Notes: a model not told the origin generated them from the sequence alone. A stretch of 64,000 nt of DNA from Aliisedimentitalea scapharcae (GCF_045277565.1 NZ_CP123584.1:2480001-2544000); one strand, 5' to 3'. Positions 36,508-46,606 are shown, counted from the first letter of the stretch. Numbers and translations: made by a program.

Positions 36508-39500
36508 GTGTCGGTTTCTGACATCGGTATCCGTAGGGGGGTCAAGTTGCAGGACGTACAAAGCTGGCTCGCAGAACTTGGACTGGAGAAATATGCCCCA
36601 GCTTTTGCCGAAGCTGAGGTGGAAATCAGCGATCTGCACCGACTGAGCGAAGATGATTTAAAAGAACTGGGCCTGCCGCTAGGACCGCGTCGCCGGTTGA
36701 ATGATGCGATTAAGCTCCTGGCAGGCGGCTCCGGTTCCATTGAGCCGAATGCGACACCGGTGGCGCCTGTTTTGGATGCTGTGGCCACCGATCCGCCAAC
36801 TGACGCCGAACGCCGCCACCTCACGGTGATGTTCGTCGACCTAGTTGGCTCGACCGAGATGGCGACGCGGCTTGATGCGGAAGACATGCGGAATGTCATC
36901 ACGTCCTATCAGAACACGGTTGCTGGCGTCGTCAGCCGCTACGAAGGCTTCGTCGCCAAGTTCATGGGCGACGGCGTGCTGTGCTATTTTGGCTGGCCCC
37001 GCGCCAATGAGGATGACGCCGAGCGCGCAGTCCGGGCGGGCTTGTCGATCATCGAAGCCGTCAGGAAAACCAAAGCGCCCAACGGCGCGCCCTTTGCCAC
37101 GCGGATCGGCATTGCCACTGGCGTGGTGATCGTTGGTGACATGATTGGTAGTGGGGCGACACAAGAGGCCGCGGTGGTCGGCGAAACGCCCAACCTGGCC
37201 GCACGGCTGCAAGGGGTTGCGCAGCCCAACCAGCTTGTGCTGCCGCAGGAAACGCGACGACTGCTGGGAAACACATACAAACTGACGTCCATAGGAGCTC
37301 AGGACCTCAAAGGCGTAGGCGCACCAGTTGAGGCGTTTGTCGTTGACGGGGAGACTGCTCTCGAGAGCCGGTTCGCCGCCCGCCAGTCAGGCGCGATGAC
37401 GCCTATCGTTGGACGCGAACGTGAGATCGAGTTGATGACCGAACGCTGGGCGCTGGCTCGGTCCGGCCAGGGTCAGTTGGTCATCGTCAGCGGCGAGGCG
37501 GGAATCGGCAAGTCCCGTATCACGCGGGCTGTCATCGACCAGATCACTATAGAAGAAGACAACATTCGGATGACCTACCAGTGCTCTCCGTATCACGCGG
37601 ACAGCGCATTTTATCCCGTCATCCAGCAGATGTCCTTCGCGGCAGGGTTCGCCTCGTCGGACGACGCCGAAACGCGGCTGGACAAGCTGGAAACACTGCT
37701 TGGCGATGATCAGGACACTCTGCGGCTCGTCGCGCCTCTGCTGGGGCTGGATGGCGAGGCCCGCTATGGCGCGTTAGACCTGACGCCAGCACAGCAACGC
37801 GCACAGACAATGAAGGTGCTAGCGAGCCTGCTTGTGCAGCAGGCCGCTGAGAAACCTTTGCTATTGGTCTACGAAGACCTGCATTGGGTCGACCCAACCT
37901 CGCAGGAACTGCTGGACATCTTGCTGGATCAGATAGCAGACCAGCCCGTCATGATCCTCGCCACCGCCCGCCCGACATACGAATATGCTTTTGGTGGGCA
38001 TCCCATCGTTACTAAGTTTGCGCTGAACCGTCTGGGCAAGGATCAGATCAGCGCTATCGTGGCAAAACTGACCGACGGCAAGGCGCTGCCGGATGAGATC
38101 ATGACGATCATTGCGCAGCGCACCGACGGCGTGCCGCTGTTTGTCGAAGAGCTAACCAAGACAATCCTCGAATCCGGCGCGTTGAAAGAGGACGGCGAGC
38201 GATACGTGTTGAACGGCCCGCTCAGCGCTATCGCCATTCCCACCACGCTGCATGACAGCCTGATGGCCCGGCTGGACCGGTTGAACCCAATCAAGGAAGT
38301 CGCGCAGACCGCCGCCTGTATCGGGCGGGAGTTCAGCCATGGACTGCTGTCGCAAATCTCACCTCTGCCAGACGCGGAATTGTCCGAGGCCATGGACGGC
38401 TTGATCGCAGCTGAACTGATCTACCGTCGAGGCCTTCCACCCGAGGCGACATATCTGTTCAAGCATGCGCTGGTGCGCGACGCCGCTTATGAAAGCTTGC
38501 TAAAGGAAAATCGCCGCGCCGTTCATACTCGCATTCTCAGCGCGCTGGAGACCGACGCTGACATCGCCCCTGAAGTCCTCGCCACCCACGCGGAGGCTGC
38601 AAACCTAACCGAACGCGCCATCGATCTGTGGGCAGCCGCCGGCAAGGCCGCCATAGCACTGCCGGCTTTCGACGAAGCGATCTCACATTTTGGTCGGGCA
38701 ATTGAATTGATCACCCCTCAACTGGAAAACAGCGAAGTCCCGCCGTTTGAACGCGCGCTTGGCTTGCAAGTGCCTCTCAGCATGACCCTTCTCGCCCGCA
38801 AGGGGTTCACGGCCGACGAAACACTGGAGTCGTTTGAAAAGGCGTTGGTTCTTGCGGACAAGGTCGGTGAGACCCCGATGCGGTATTCAATTCTGTACGG
38901 TTTGTGGATTGGCAAGGGAGCCAGAGGGCAGCACAGAGAGGCTTTGCGAAGCGCGGAAGCGCTTGTCGAGGAGACGGCCAATGCGCCGAACACTCCCCCA
39001 ATGGTGGTCGCCAATAGAGTTGCAGGCGCTTCGCACTTTTTGATGGGTAACTTTGCAGAAGCGCAACGGTTTCTGGGTGTTGCCCTGGCCAACTATGACT
39101 CCATCGCACATGCGGGCCTCGCGAACCAGTTCGGGCAGGATATTGGTGTCACAATCCACGTTTTCCAGGCAATGAATTCGTTGATGCTGGGTCAGACAGA
39201 GCGAGCCACGACTCACCTGAACGAGGCTGAGAGCGTTGCCAAGTCGACCGATCATATCCAGACAATCTGCTATCTGCTGAATATGCGTTTCATATATGGC
39301 TTGGCGTCCGGTGACCGTCCTGACGTTGAGCGATGTCTTAACGAAGTATCGCCTATTGCTCAGGAACATAATCTGGCGCTCTGGTCGGCTATGATACCGA
39401 TGTGTATCGAAAATTTGGCGGCATATAACGGCGACAAAACCAGTATGGAAAGATGGCAAAAGGCCGAAGCAGCAATTGACGCTATAAAGTTCAAATTGTT

Positions 39501-39903
39501 TATCGTGAGCTTTCGCGTTGACCTTGCCCGATCAGCACTGGCGATGGGCTTTCACGACGATGCGGCCGAACTGGCCATGAAAGCGCAAGAGTTGATCGAC
39601 GAAACAGGCGAGACTTACACCCTGTCCGACCTCCACCGGGTGCAAGCTGAGATCGCCATGGCGGATGACGACGCCGAGACCGCAGAAAAATGCCTCGTTA
39701 CGGCCCTCGTCGTCGCCCAGCGGCAAGGCGGAAAATTATGGGAACTGCGCGCGGCCATAGACCTTGCCCGTCTCTGGCGAGATCAGGGAAGGAACGCCGA
39801 GGCGCTCTCTCTCCTCCAACCCGTCTGTGACAGCATCGCTGAAGGAGATTGCCCCGAAGATCAGGCGATGGCCCGCGAACTGCTCGCTGAGTTAGAGGTA
39901 TAA
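36508..39903 (+). CDS. SAM-domain class III nucleotide cyclase with AAA ATPase and TPR repeats
   Basis: About 1,131 residues from GTG 36508. A TTG at 36547, preceded by a GGGGGG run, may be the real start because the family opens directly with the SAM domain (VQSWLAELGLEKYAPAF). Order: SAM (~14-72); class III cyclase (~100-270) with MFVDLVGSTEM (metal-binding Asp), GDGVLCYFG, and the RIGIATG and NLAARLQG blocks; AAA/STAND-type ATPase (~300-560) with Walker A GEAGIGKSR and Walker B LLLVYEDLHWVD; and TPR-like helical repeats to the end. It would make cAMP (or cGMP) in the cytosol under control of ATP and protein partners. This is a common rhizobial/roseobacter architecture. Inputs are unknown. 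The genes on either side are not linked. Confidence 0.9.
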   Translation: MSVSDIGIRRGVKLQDVQSWLAELGLEKYAPAFAEAEVEISDLHRLSEDDLKELGLPLGPRRRLNDAIKLLAGGSGSIEPNATPVAPVLDAVATDPPTDAERRHLTVMFVDLVGSTEMATRLDAEDMRNVITSYQNTVAGVVSRYEGFVAKFMGDGVLCYFGWPRANEDDAERAVRAGLSIIEAVRKTKAPNGAPFATRIGIATGVVIVGDMIGSGATQEAAVVGETPNLAARLQGVAQPNQLVLPQETRRLLGNTYKLTSIGAQDLKGVGAPVEAFVVDGETALESRFAARQSGAMTPIVGREREIELMTERWALARSGQGQLVIVSGEAGIGKSRITRAVIDQITIEEDNIRMTYQCSPYHADSAFYPVIQQMSFAAGFASSDDAETRLDKLETLLGDDQDTLRLVAPLLGLDGEARYGALDLTPAQQRAQTMKVLASLLVQQAAEKPLLLVYEDLHWVDPTSQELLDILLDQIADQPVMILATARPTYEYAFGGHPIVTKFALNRLGKDQISAIVAKLTDGKALPDEIMTIIAQRTDGVPLFVEELTKTILESGALKEDGERYVLNGPLSAIAIPTTLHDSLMARLDRLNPIKEVAQTAACIGREFSHGLLSQISPLPDAELSEAMDGLIAAELIYRRGLPPEATYLFKHALVRDAAYESLLKENRRAVHTRILSALETDADIAPEVLATHAEAANLTERAIDLWAAAGKAAIALPAFDEAISHFGRAIELITPQLENSEVPPFERALGLQVPLSMTLLARKGFTADETLESFEKALVLADKVGETPMRYSILYGLWIGKGARGQHREALRSAEALVEETANAPNTPPMVVANRVAGASHFLMGNFAEAQRFLGVALANYDSIAHAGLANQFGQDIGVTIHVFQAMNSLMLGQTERATTHLNEAESVAKSTDHIQTICYLLNMRFIYGLASGDRPDVERCLNEVSPIAQEHNLALWSAMIPMCIENLAAYNGDKTSMERWQKAEAAIDAIKFKLFIVSFRVDLARSALAMGFHDDAAELAMKAQELIDETGETYTLSDLHRVQAEIAMADDDAETAEKCLVTALVVAQRQGGKLWELRAAIDLARLWRDQGRNAEALSLLQPVCDSIAEGDCPEDQAMARELLAELEV

Positions 39904-40661
39904 CCGTCCTTTCGACGAATTTCAGTGGCTCCTCATTTTGGCGGGGTTGGCCAACCAAGACACAGTCAGAATGTCGGCTTTACCGATTTTAGCTTTTTCA
40001 ATTCCCCTATCAGCCGAGGCCGATTTCACCCATTCTCGAACACACGTCGCACTTGCGAAATCCAAGATGATGCAGTTGCAGCGAACGGCAAGAAAGTCCG
40101 CGGTGCGGTCGCTACCCACAAGTGACAGTAATGTCCGCTTTGGGCTGCCTGCAGCCATCCGCACCTGGTGCAGCGAACGGCAGTAGGGAGCCCAATGCGG
40201 AAGTGCACGGGTTTTGACTTTCGCAGATACAGCGATGAAACAAGTATAGCCGTTGGCTACTAAGCAGCGCGAATAGCGGACGTTCATTCATTTGTCAGCA
40301 TGATTTCATGCGCTGATGCCCGAGTTGCGGGCGAAATCGCCTGATGCGGTTTTACCGAACTCCGCTGTCGAACGCCCGATAAATTGCGGAACTAGTCGCG
40401 GCAGCGCAGCGCAAGGCGCTGCCAGACATATTTGGCCCCCCTTTTTGTACAGGATGGCTGTCCCCAACGCCGAATAACCAACTATCCGGATTTCTGGTGT
40501 TACTTCAGTCAAAGAAGATCAGAAATGTCACCGCTCGTTTTCTTGGCATGGATCGCTTGGCCCAAAATTGATCGACAAATACCGAGGTTGGATAACTCGG
40601 TTATTCTCAGCGTGTCCTCATCTATGGGCAACTTATCTGCAAAAACAATGCTCAAAGGCGG
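39904..40661. other. Long intergenic region without supported genes
   Basis: About 760 bases. Both strands contain short open frames of biased composition (for example 39922-40287 on the minus strand), but none has a ribosome site and family likeness. There is a perfect 8-bp stem with an 8-base loop at 40400-40423 (GGCAGCGC...GCGCTGCC) that lacks a following T-run. It may be decayed gene sequence between the cyclase and the AraC gene. Confidence 0.5.
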
Positions 40662-41618
40662 TCAATATTTGCGTATTCCAAGTGTTTCACTGGGCTTTTC
40701 TCCAAAGTAGTCGAAATACTTGCGGGAAAAGCTTCCTGGCCTTTTTACGCCGTGAGCCCGTAATACGTCTGTCACCAGAACATCATAAGGGCTACTGTAT
40801 GCCAGACATTTTTTTACATGGTTTATTCTAGTCGCATTCAAAAATGCTATTGGCCCCATACCATAGTGCTCGTGAAAAGCGTGCCTAAGAAGACGATCAC
40901 TGACATGAAATTTTTTGCACAGGTCCAAGGCGGTCAGAGGGGCAGAAATATTTGCATGCATGTATTCGATCACTGAGGCGACAAGTTTGTTTCGCTTCTC
41001 GTTTGCAATCGTGTGCTCGGATTTGAGCTGAGTTTTTTGCAGCGCTTCGACCAGACAGCGTAGGATTCTTGCCTCGGTGTCCGCTTGTGACAAATGCGAT
41101 ATTGCGCCATGGCATAGCATTTGTATTTGCCGCTGAATAAGCATCGCACCTTCAGGGTTGGTGTGAAGAACTGTCCAAGTCTCGAGATCGATGTCCAATT
41201 CACCATAAGACAGAATTTGCATCGCGTTCTGGAGAACCCGTTTGCCGACAATTAGGGCTTCAATTTGGGCACAGCTTTCCGTGCAGTTATGATATTCAAT
41301 GCCAGTGCCTCTGATGAGAATGTCGCCAAGCTCTAGCTGTCTGCCTTGCCAACGCGTTGCCTGAGAGCATCTTGTGATAGGAATAATGGTGACGCTGTTT
41401 TCTTCAGCGGGCCCCTTTGTCAGGAGCGAACTGTTGGTCTCTGCAACAAACGCTCTCAAGTGAGGCATTTGCGCCACCTCGAGCTTACCCTCAAATGCAC
41501 CCTTGGACAGCAATGTGAACTCTCCCCGCCAGCCTGGAATCGCATATCGGAAGTCCTCAAAGCGGCTGAGTCTCAGTGAAATGCGCTTCAGTTGGTTCAG
41601 ATGATCGCCAGCTTCCAT
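40662..41618 (-). CDS. AraC-family transcription regulator
   Basis: About 318 residues from ATG 41618. A TTG at 41669 would add 17 residues but has no ribosome site. The N-terminal ~210 residues form an uncharacterised sensor domain. The C-terminal ~100 have the two AraC HTH motifs: ALDLCKKFHVSDRLLRHAFHE, then the second helix pair ending GSFSRKYFDYFGEKPSETL. The layout resembles EutR-like regulators. The gene is divergent from the hydrolase/sulfatase genes (gap about 110 bases), which suggests it controls them. Confidence 0.85.
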   Translation of the reverse strand: MEAGDHLNQLKRISLRLSRFEDFRYAIPGWRGEFTLLSKGAFEGKLEVAQMPHLRAFVAETNSSLLTKGPAEENSVTIIPITRCSQATRWQGRQLELGDILIRGTGIEYHNCTESCAQIEALIVGKRVLQNAMQILSYGELDIDLETWTVLHTNPEGAMLIQRQIQMLCHGAISHLSQADTEARILRCLVEALQKTQLKSEHTIANEKRNKLVASVIEYMHANISAPLTALDLCKKFHVSDRLLRHAFHEHYGMGPIAFLNATRINHVKKCLAYSSPYDVLVTDVLRAHGVKRPGSFSRKYFDYFGEKPSETLGIRKY

Positions 41619-41727
41619 TTGTCCGATTTTCCCCACGACGACGGTCCCTATCTTGCCGGAATCGTACAATGAATTGCTCGTCTTGCCTAGCTATAGGCAG
41701 TCTTGACCTCCAGCAGCGAGGCAGACG

Positions 41728-42690
41728 ATGAAGTTCACATCAATACCTGGAGAAATCTTCAACGAATTCATAGCGTCAGGTTTGATGCTCATAACACCCG
41801 AATATCGAGCGCTGAAAGCTGTTCAGAAAAGGTCCAGCGATAAAATGGACGCGTTGACCGATTACAAGATGAGCTTTCAGTTCATGACCATCAAGGGTCT
41901 TCGCCTCAGGTACTCGGTTGCCGGCAACGAAAGCGGTCCGGCAATACTCTTTCTGAGTCCGCTACCGCAGAGCATTCGTTGCTTCGAACAAATCTGGCCA
42001 AGTCTTGCCAAAAAGTTCCGGTTGATCGGGCTCGACCTTCCCGGCTTTGGCCGGAGCGAGGGCGGCCACGAGGTAATGAATACCGAAGCTCAAAGCGAAA
42101 TCCTGGATCTGTTTGTTCGCGAGCTTGGTATCGCGGATTTCCATTTGGTTGGACCCGACGTTGGCATGCCGGTTGCGCTGCACTACGCTATTCATCGTGA
42201 TCATCGTTTAAAGAGTCTCGTGTTGGGTGACGGACCCTGCGTCACCCCATCGCATAATGGTTCGATCATCGACCGGGCCGTCACTTCACCCTTGTGGCGC
42301 TTGATATTCAAGATTGGAGGGGCCGGGCCATTCGTGGTTGGCGCCAACAAGCTGGCCTATGTAAACTATTCTCCTAGTGATGACGAGGTAGAGGATTATT
42401 TTGCGTCATACCGCGGCAGGATACCTGCGATCATGCAATGGTTCAAAGCCTATCCAGAAATCATTGGCACAATTGAACCAAATCTTCCCGAAATTGATCT
42501 GCCGATCCAAATCTTTTGGGGGGAGGATGACAAACTCTTGCTCGTGGAAACGGCGCATAAATTTCAGGAGCGACTCAAAAACGCGAAACTTCGAGTTTTT
42601 GAGGAGTGCGGGCACTTCTCATATCAGGATAAGCGAGAAGATTTCGCTCAAATGATCAACGATTGGGTCGATGGTGGCCATGCTGAATAA
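41728..42690 (+). CDS. Alpha/beta hydrolase with Asp nucleophile
   Basis: 320 residues. The core starts near residue 50. The oxyanion region is LFLSPLPQS; the nucleophile elbow VGPDVGMPVAL (about residue 144) has Asp in the G-x-D-x-G position as in haloalkane dehalogenases and epoxide hydrolases, not Ser. The acid is likely the Asp pair in WGEDDKLL (~268) and the His lies in ECGHFSYQDK (~293). It hydrolyses a small organic substrate by an ester intermediate; the substrate is unknown. No signal peptide is seen. It is followed 45 bases later by a sulfatase and is probably in one operon. Confidence 0.85.
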   Translation: MKFTSIPGEIFNEFIASGLMLITPEYRALKAVQKRSSDKMDALTDYKMSFQFMTIKGLRLRYSVAGNESGPAILFLSPLPQSIRCFEQIWPSLAKKFRLIGLDLPGFGRSEGGHEVMNTEAQSEILDLFVRELGIADFHLVGPDVGMPVALHYAIHRDHRLKSLVLGDGPCVTPSHNGSIIDRAVTSPLWRLIFKIGGAGPFVVGANKLAYVNYSPSDDEVEDYFASYRGRIPAIMQWFKAYPEIIGTIEPNLPEIDLPIQIFWGEDDKLLLVETAHKFQERLKNAKLRVFEECGHFSYQDKREDFAQMINDWVDGGHAE

Positions 42691-42735
42691 GCGCCGCGCT
42701 GAAGTGGCGAAGGCAAATAATGGACTTGGAGTGTT

Positions 42736-44283
42736 ATGACCAAATTCTCGATTAGAAGCGTAATAGTTGCAACTCTGATGACAGGGGTCATGGGAGCTGC
42801 ATTTGCCGAAGAGCGGAAGCCTAACATTCTAATCATTACCAGTGATGATACGGGAATTTGGGATCTCAGCTTCAATCACAGAGGTTCAAGAGGTTACAAT
42901 ACACCGAACATTGATGGTTTGTTCGAAAACGGCATGGCCTTTACGGACTACTATGCCGAGCAATCATGTACCGCAGGGCGCTCCGCCTTGATCACTGGTC
43001 AGGCAACAATTCGAACTGGCCTCGCAAAGGTGGGCTTGCCCGGCGACAAGAATGGAATGAACGAACAGAATCCGACGATAGCCACGGCTTTGAAGGATCA
43101 GGGGTATATCACTGCGCAATTTGGCAAGAACCATCTGGGCGATCGCGATGAACACTTGCCAACAATGCATGGGTTCGATCGCTTCTTCGGAATATTGTAC
43201 CATCTGAATGCGTACAACGAGTTAGAAAACGAAGATTATCCCGGAAATCCAATTTTCAGGGAAAATCTTGGTCCTCGAAATCCTGTCAGAAGTGTCGCAA
43301 ACGATGATGGGACGCAGACGATTGAGGATATGGGCCCTCTGGATCGGGAACGCATGAAGACCTTTGATGACGAGGTGCTTTCCGAGGGTTTTGATTTTCT
43401 GGAACTGGCAAAAGCAAGCGACCAACCGTTTTTCCTTTGGATGAACTCTACCAGAATGCACTACCCCACCTACGTGCCTGATGAGTGGAAAGGAGTGTCT
43501 GGACAAGGCAAATATGCCGACGGTTTGTTGCAGCATGATGCATGGGTCGGCTCTCTTCTGGGAAAACTGGATGATCTTGGTTTCTCGGAGAATACCATAG
43601 TTATCTATCATGCCGACAATGGCCCTCAGACAAGCCTATGGCCTGATGGCGGGATTACTCCCTATCGGAGCGAGAAGTTCACCAACTGGGAAGGTGCATA
43701 CCGTGTTCCCGGAGCGGTGCGATGGCTAGGCCGCATTCCGTCTGGAACGGTGTCCAACGAGATTATGTCCAATCTTGATTGGTTCCCAACACTGCTGGCA
43801 GCCGCAGGCGAAGCAGACATTGTTGAGAAGCTGAGGGAAGGCCATGAGCTAAATGGGAAACCATATCGTGTGCATCTGGATGGCTACAATCAATTGCCTC
43901 TGTTGACCGGCGAAACCGATGAAGGTGCTCGACAGGAGTTCTTCTATTTTACTGACAACGGAGGTGTGGCGGCCATGCGTTTCCGTGATTGGAAGCTGGT
44001 CTTTAGCGAGCAACGAGGCACTGCCTTGGGCGCTTGGCAAGAGCCTATGATCCCGCTCAGCTTCCCAAAGCTCTACAACCTCAGAACAGACCCCTTCGAA
44101 ACAGCAGACTTCAACAGCAACAGCTATGACCAGTGGGCATTTGACAGAACGTTTGTCGGCGCGATCGCTCAAGCCACGGCCAGGGACTTTTTCAGGAGTC
44201 TTTTGGCGTTTCCGCCGCAACAGGCAGCGTCGTCGTTCAATCCAGAGGTCATCCTGCAGCGTATCCAGTCAAACAACAACTGA
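42736..44283 (+). CDS. Exported type I (formylglycine) sulfatase
   Basis: 515 residues with a signal peptide (cleavage after GAAFA). The sulfatase domain has metal-binding DD in ITSDDTG, the active-site sequence SCTAGRSALITGQ near residue 79 (C-x-A-x-R, where Cys is converted to formylglycine), GKNHLGD, HADNGPQ and DWFPT. The family splits sulfate esters, here in the periplasm. No sulfatase-maturing enzyme is in the window. It follows an alpha/beta hydrolase, and both are divergent from an AraC regulator, so the set may process a sulfated organic compound from algae or other marine sources. That use is an inference. Confidence 0.9.
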   Translation: MTKFSIRSVIVATLMTGVMGAAFAEERKPNILIITSDDTGIWDLSFNHRGSRGYNTPNIDGLFENGMAFTDYYAEQSCTAGRSALITGQATIRTGLAKVGLPGDKNGMNEQNPTIATALKDQGYITAQFGKNHLGDRDEHLPTMHGFDRFFGILYHLNAYNELENEDYPGNPIFRENLGPRNPVRSVANDDGTQTIEDMGPLDRERMKTFDDEVLSEGFDFLELAKASDQPFFLWMNSTRMHYPTYVPDEWKGVSGQGKYADGLLQHDAWVGSLLGKLDDLGFSENTIVIYHADNGPQTSLWPDGGITPYRSEKFTNWEGAYRVPGAVRWLGRIPSGTVSNEIMSNLDWFPTLLAAAGEADIVEKLREGHELNGKPYRVHLDGYNQLPLLTGETDEGARQEFFYFTDNGGVAAMRFRDWKLVFSEQRGTALGAWQEPMIPLSFPKLYNLRTDPFETADFNSNSYDQWAFDRTFVGAIAQATARDFFRSLLAFPPQQAASSFNPEVILQRIQSNNN

Positions 44284-44373
44284 CGCGAAAATCATGGGCG
44301 GGCTCAAATGGTTTGTAAATGCGCCTTATAGGCATCGCACTATCGCAGCAGATCCGAGACAGAGGAATAAAGT

Positions 44374-44823
44374 ATGAGTACTCTTTCTGAGACACAAAGC
44401 ATGCACCCATTGGCGACGGGCAATTTGCCGTCGTTTTTTCCTTCGAGCGACGGAAGCGACTTATTGTTCGTCCTGGTCGTGGTTGCAATTATTGGAATTT
44501 TCGTAGTCGCAGGCGCCGTGTACTTTACACTTCATTCCGTGCCGGAAAATATCGCACATGAAGCTGGCCATGCCCAGTTTCAAGTGGTGGGGATATTGGC
44601 ACTGCTTGCATTGTTCACGCACAATAATCTGTTTTGGGTGATTGCCTTGGTCATTGCGGCTTTCAAGTTTCCCGACTTCTTGACCCCGATCAAATCCATA
44701 GCTCGATCTCTCAACCCGCTGAAATCGATTGCGTCATCTCTTGACGCAATTCGGCTTTCTGTTTCTACGCCCGGCGATGAGAAGACTGCCCTGCCCAAAA
44801 TAGAAAGTGACGAAAATGCTTGA
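44374..44823 (+). CDS. DUF3302-like inner-membrane protein
   Basis: 149 residues with two to three membrane segments (about 30-50, 66-80 and 85-100). The stretch around 48-95, with 'HSVPENIAHEAGHAQFQ' followed by the Leu-rich helix and FTHNNLFW, matches the pattern of DUF3302 (E. coli YiaW). In E. coli that gene is paired with the HlyD-like YiaV, just as this one overlaps an HlyD-type gene by 8 bases. The long C-terminal tail is polar. Function is not established. Confidence 0.6.
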   Translation: MSTLSETQSMHPLATGNLPSFFPSSDGSDLLFVLVVVAIIGIFVVAGAVYFTLHSVPENIAHEAGHAQFQVVGILALLALFTHNNLFWVIALVIAAFKFPDFLTPIKSIARSLNPLKSIASSLDAIRLSVSTPGDEKTALPKIESDENA

Positions 44824-46051
44824 GTTCCTGCTTTGCTCTTTAGTCACAATTTTCCCTGATTACCTGTTTCGCCGTTACTGGCAAGGCAAGAAATGGGGGC
44901 AGGAGATAAACCTCTTCTCGGTATGGTACGAGCTGAGATATGGCTTGACGACATGTCTGCTTCTTACGCTGGCCTTGATCACCGTAGTTTTCTACTATCA
45001 CCCATCTGCCACTAATGTCCGCTCGTTCTTTCGGACGGTCACAATTCTCCCGGAAACGGGGGGGCGGGTGTCTGAGGTATTGGTCGAAAACGGTCAATCT
45101 GTAAAAGGTGGCCAGCTTCTTTTCCGCCTAGACAGCGCGAGTCAAGAGGCGGCAGTTCTCGCGGCCAAAACAAGAATTCTGCAAACCGAAGCTTCGATCC
45201 CTGTAGCCGAGGCGAACTTGGCGGCTGCCAGTGCTACAGTAGAAATGGCGAAGGCTAATCTGGCGCAAGCAGAATATGACCTTGACCAGGAAAGAGAACT
45301 TGCTGACAAAAATTCCAGTGCAGCTCTCGAACAGCGACTGGTGAGAGCGTCGAATCTGGCTTTGGTGAGGCAGAACGAGTTGGAAGCTGCCAAGGCCAAT
45401 CAGCTTGCCGCTCAAGAGCGTTTGAAGGAGCAAATACCTGCTGAATTGGAGACTGCAAAAGCGTCCCTGGAACAGGCGGAAGCAGAGCTCGCGAAAACTT
45501 ACATCTACGCGGGTGTGGATGGTTCAGTCGAGCAGTTCACTTTGCAGGTGGGAGACTATGTCAATCCGATCTTGCGCCCTGCAGGGATTCTGATCCCTGA
45601 AAAGTTCTCCAGCAATAAGCGATTCCTAGCCAGTTTCGGCCAGATTTCTGCGCCTGTTATCAAGGTGGGAAGCTACGTCGAAATGTCCTGCCTTTCCAAA
45701 CCTTTCACTGTAATTCCAATGGTGGTGGTCGATATTCAGGATGTTCTACCCTCGGGGCAGATCAGGCAGGAGGACCGTCTTCTTGATCCGCAGATTGGCC
45801 TGTTGCCGGGCAGCCTAACGGTTTTCCTGGAGCCTGTTTATCCTGGCAGTGTCGACGAAGTTTTAACCGGGTCCACGTGTCTGGCGAATGCATACAGCAA
45901 TCATCATGACGTTCTACACGAAGGTGACGTTGGTTCTGTCGAGCGGGTCTATCTACATGCCGTGGATACGCTTGGATTGGTGCACGCGATTATTCTCAGA
46001 ATTCAAGTATTTATGCTCCCAGTGTTTTCTTTGGTCTTGAGTGGCCACTGA
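44816..46051 (+). CDS. HlyD/EmrA-like membrane fusion protein (YiaV type)
   Basis: 411 residues from ATG 44816, overlapping the upstream gene. An N-terminal membrane helix (~40-65) is followed by the first lipoyl half (GGRVSEVLVENGQSVKGGQLL), a coiled-coil hairpin (~100-220; Ala/Glu/Leu-rich), the second half (YIYAGVDGSVEQFTLQVGDYV) and a beta domain. The last ~25 residues are hydrophobic, giving a possible second membrane span. It acts as a periplasmic adaptor in export, but no ABC or MFS transporter gene is next to it, so its partner must lie elsewhere, or the DUF3302 protein is the partner. Confidence 0.85.
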   Translation: MLEFLLCSLVTIFPDYLFRRYWQGKKWGQEINLFSVWYELRYGLTTCLLLTLALITVVFYYHPSATNVRSFFRTVTILPETGGRVSEVLVENGQSVKGGQLLFRLDSASQEAAVLAAKTRILQTEASIPVAEANLAAASATVEMAKANLAQAEYDLDQERELADKNSSAALEQRLVRASNLALVRQNELEAAKANQLAAQERLKEQIPAELETAKASLEQAEAELAKTYIYAGVDGSVEQFTLQVGDYVNPILRPAGILIPEKFSSNKRFLASFGQISAPVIKVGSYVEMSCLSKPFTVIPMVVVDIQDVLPSGQIRQEDRLLDPQIGLLPGSLTVFLEPVYPGSVDEVLTGSTCLANAYSNHHDVLHEGDVGSVERVYLHAVDTLGLVHAIILRIQVFMLPVFSLVLSGH

Positions 46052-46606
46052 TCTGGAATTCATTAGGGAAATGATCGGAGACCATGGCGAGACATCCAGC
46101 GCTGGCGCAACGAACGGCCGCCTCTGGCTTCGGCCATTTTGACCGTTTTGAACGACCGCTAACGGGAAATCATGCTGCTCCACCACAACTGGCTCAGAAA
46201 TTAGGCCGTCGTGCAGAAGTCAATTTCGCTGCATCAGCGACCGGCAGAAGAGTCCGCACCCCAGTCGTTCGTTCAGGCCGCAGCGAATGTCGGCTCCTCG
46301 ATACTCAGGCGTCAATCCGCCAATCGCGCTTGGCATGGCGATCGGGTCCTGTTCCCATCAAGACTTCGCACCAACGCGCACAACCACGCCGCCTTCGGGT
46401 GTCTCTGTTCGCATTGATAGCGGTCGAGCCCGCTTCAACTGCGGCGCAACCTATTTTCGGCAAGCAACTGAAAAGACAAACATTTTTGAATGCGTCTCGA
46501 TTTGGGTGAAGGGCGGGTGGAAAGAGACGCGGAGCGTTCAGAGACCGATTTCGGCGGAAACGCCAGTCTCCGAAAGTCGGATGGCCTCGCTAAACCCCTT
46601 TGAAAC
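46052..46606. other. Intergenic region without supported genes
   Basis: About 555 bases. Plus-strand frames such as 46084-46509 are open but rich in Arg/Ala/Ser with no family likeness. A 5-bp stem (GGCCG at 46116, CGGCC at 46131) followed by ATTTT could be a weak terminator for the HlyD-like gene. Otherwise I see nothing. Confidence 0.5.

Noticed and set aside
39922..40287. A 121-codon minus-strand frame in the long spacer
   Set aside because: No ribosome site, no family likeness, and biased composition. Overlapping frames on the other strand are equally open.
46084..46509. A 141-codon plus-strand frame before the tRNA
   Set aside because: Composition is Arg/Ala/Ser-rich with no domain. 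It looks like non-coding high-GC sequence.
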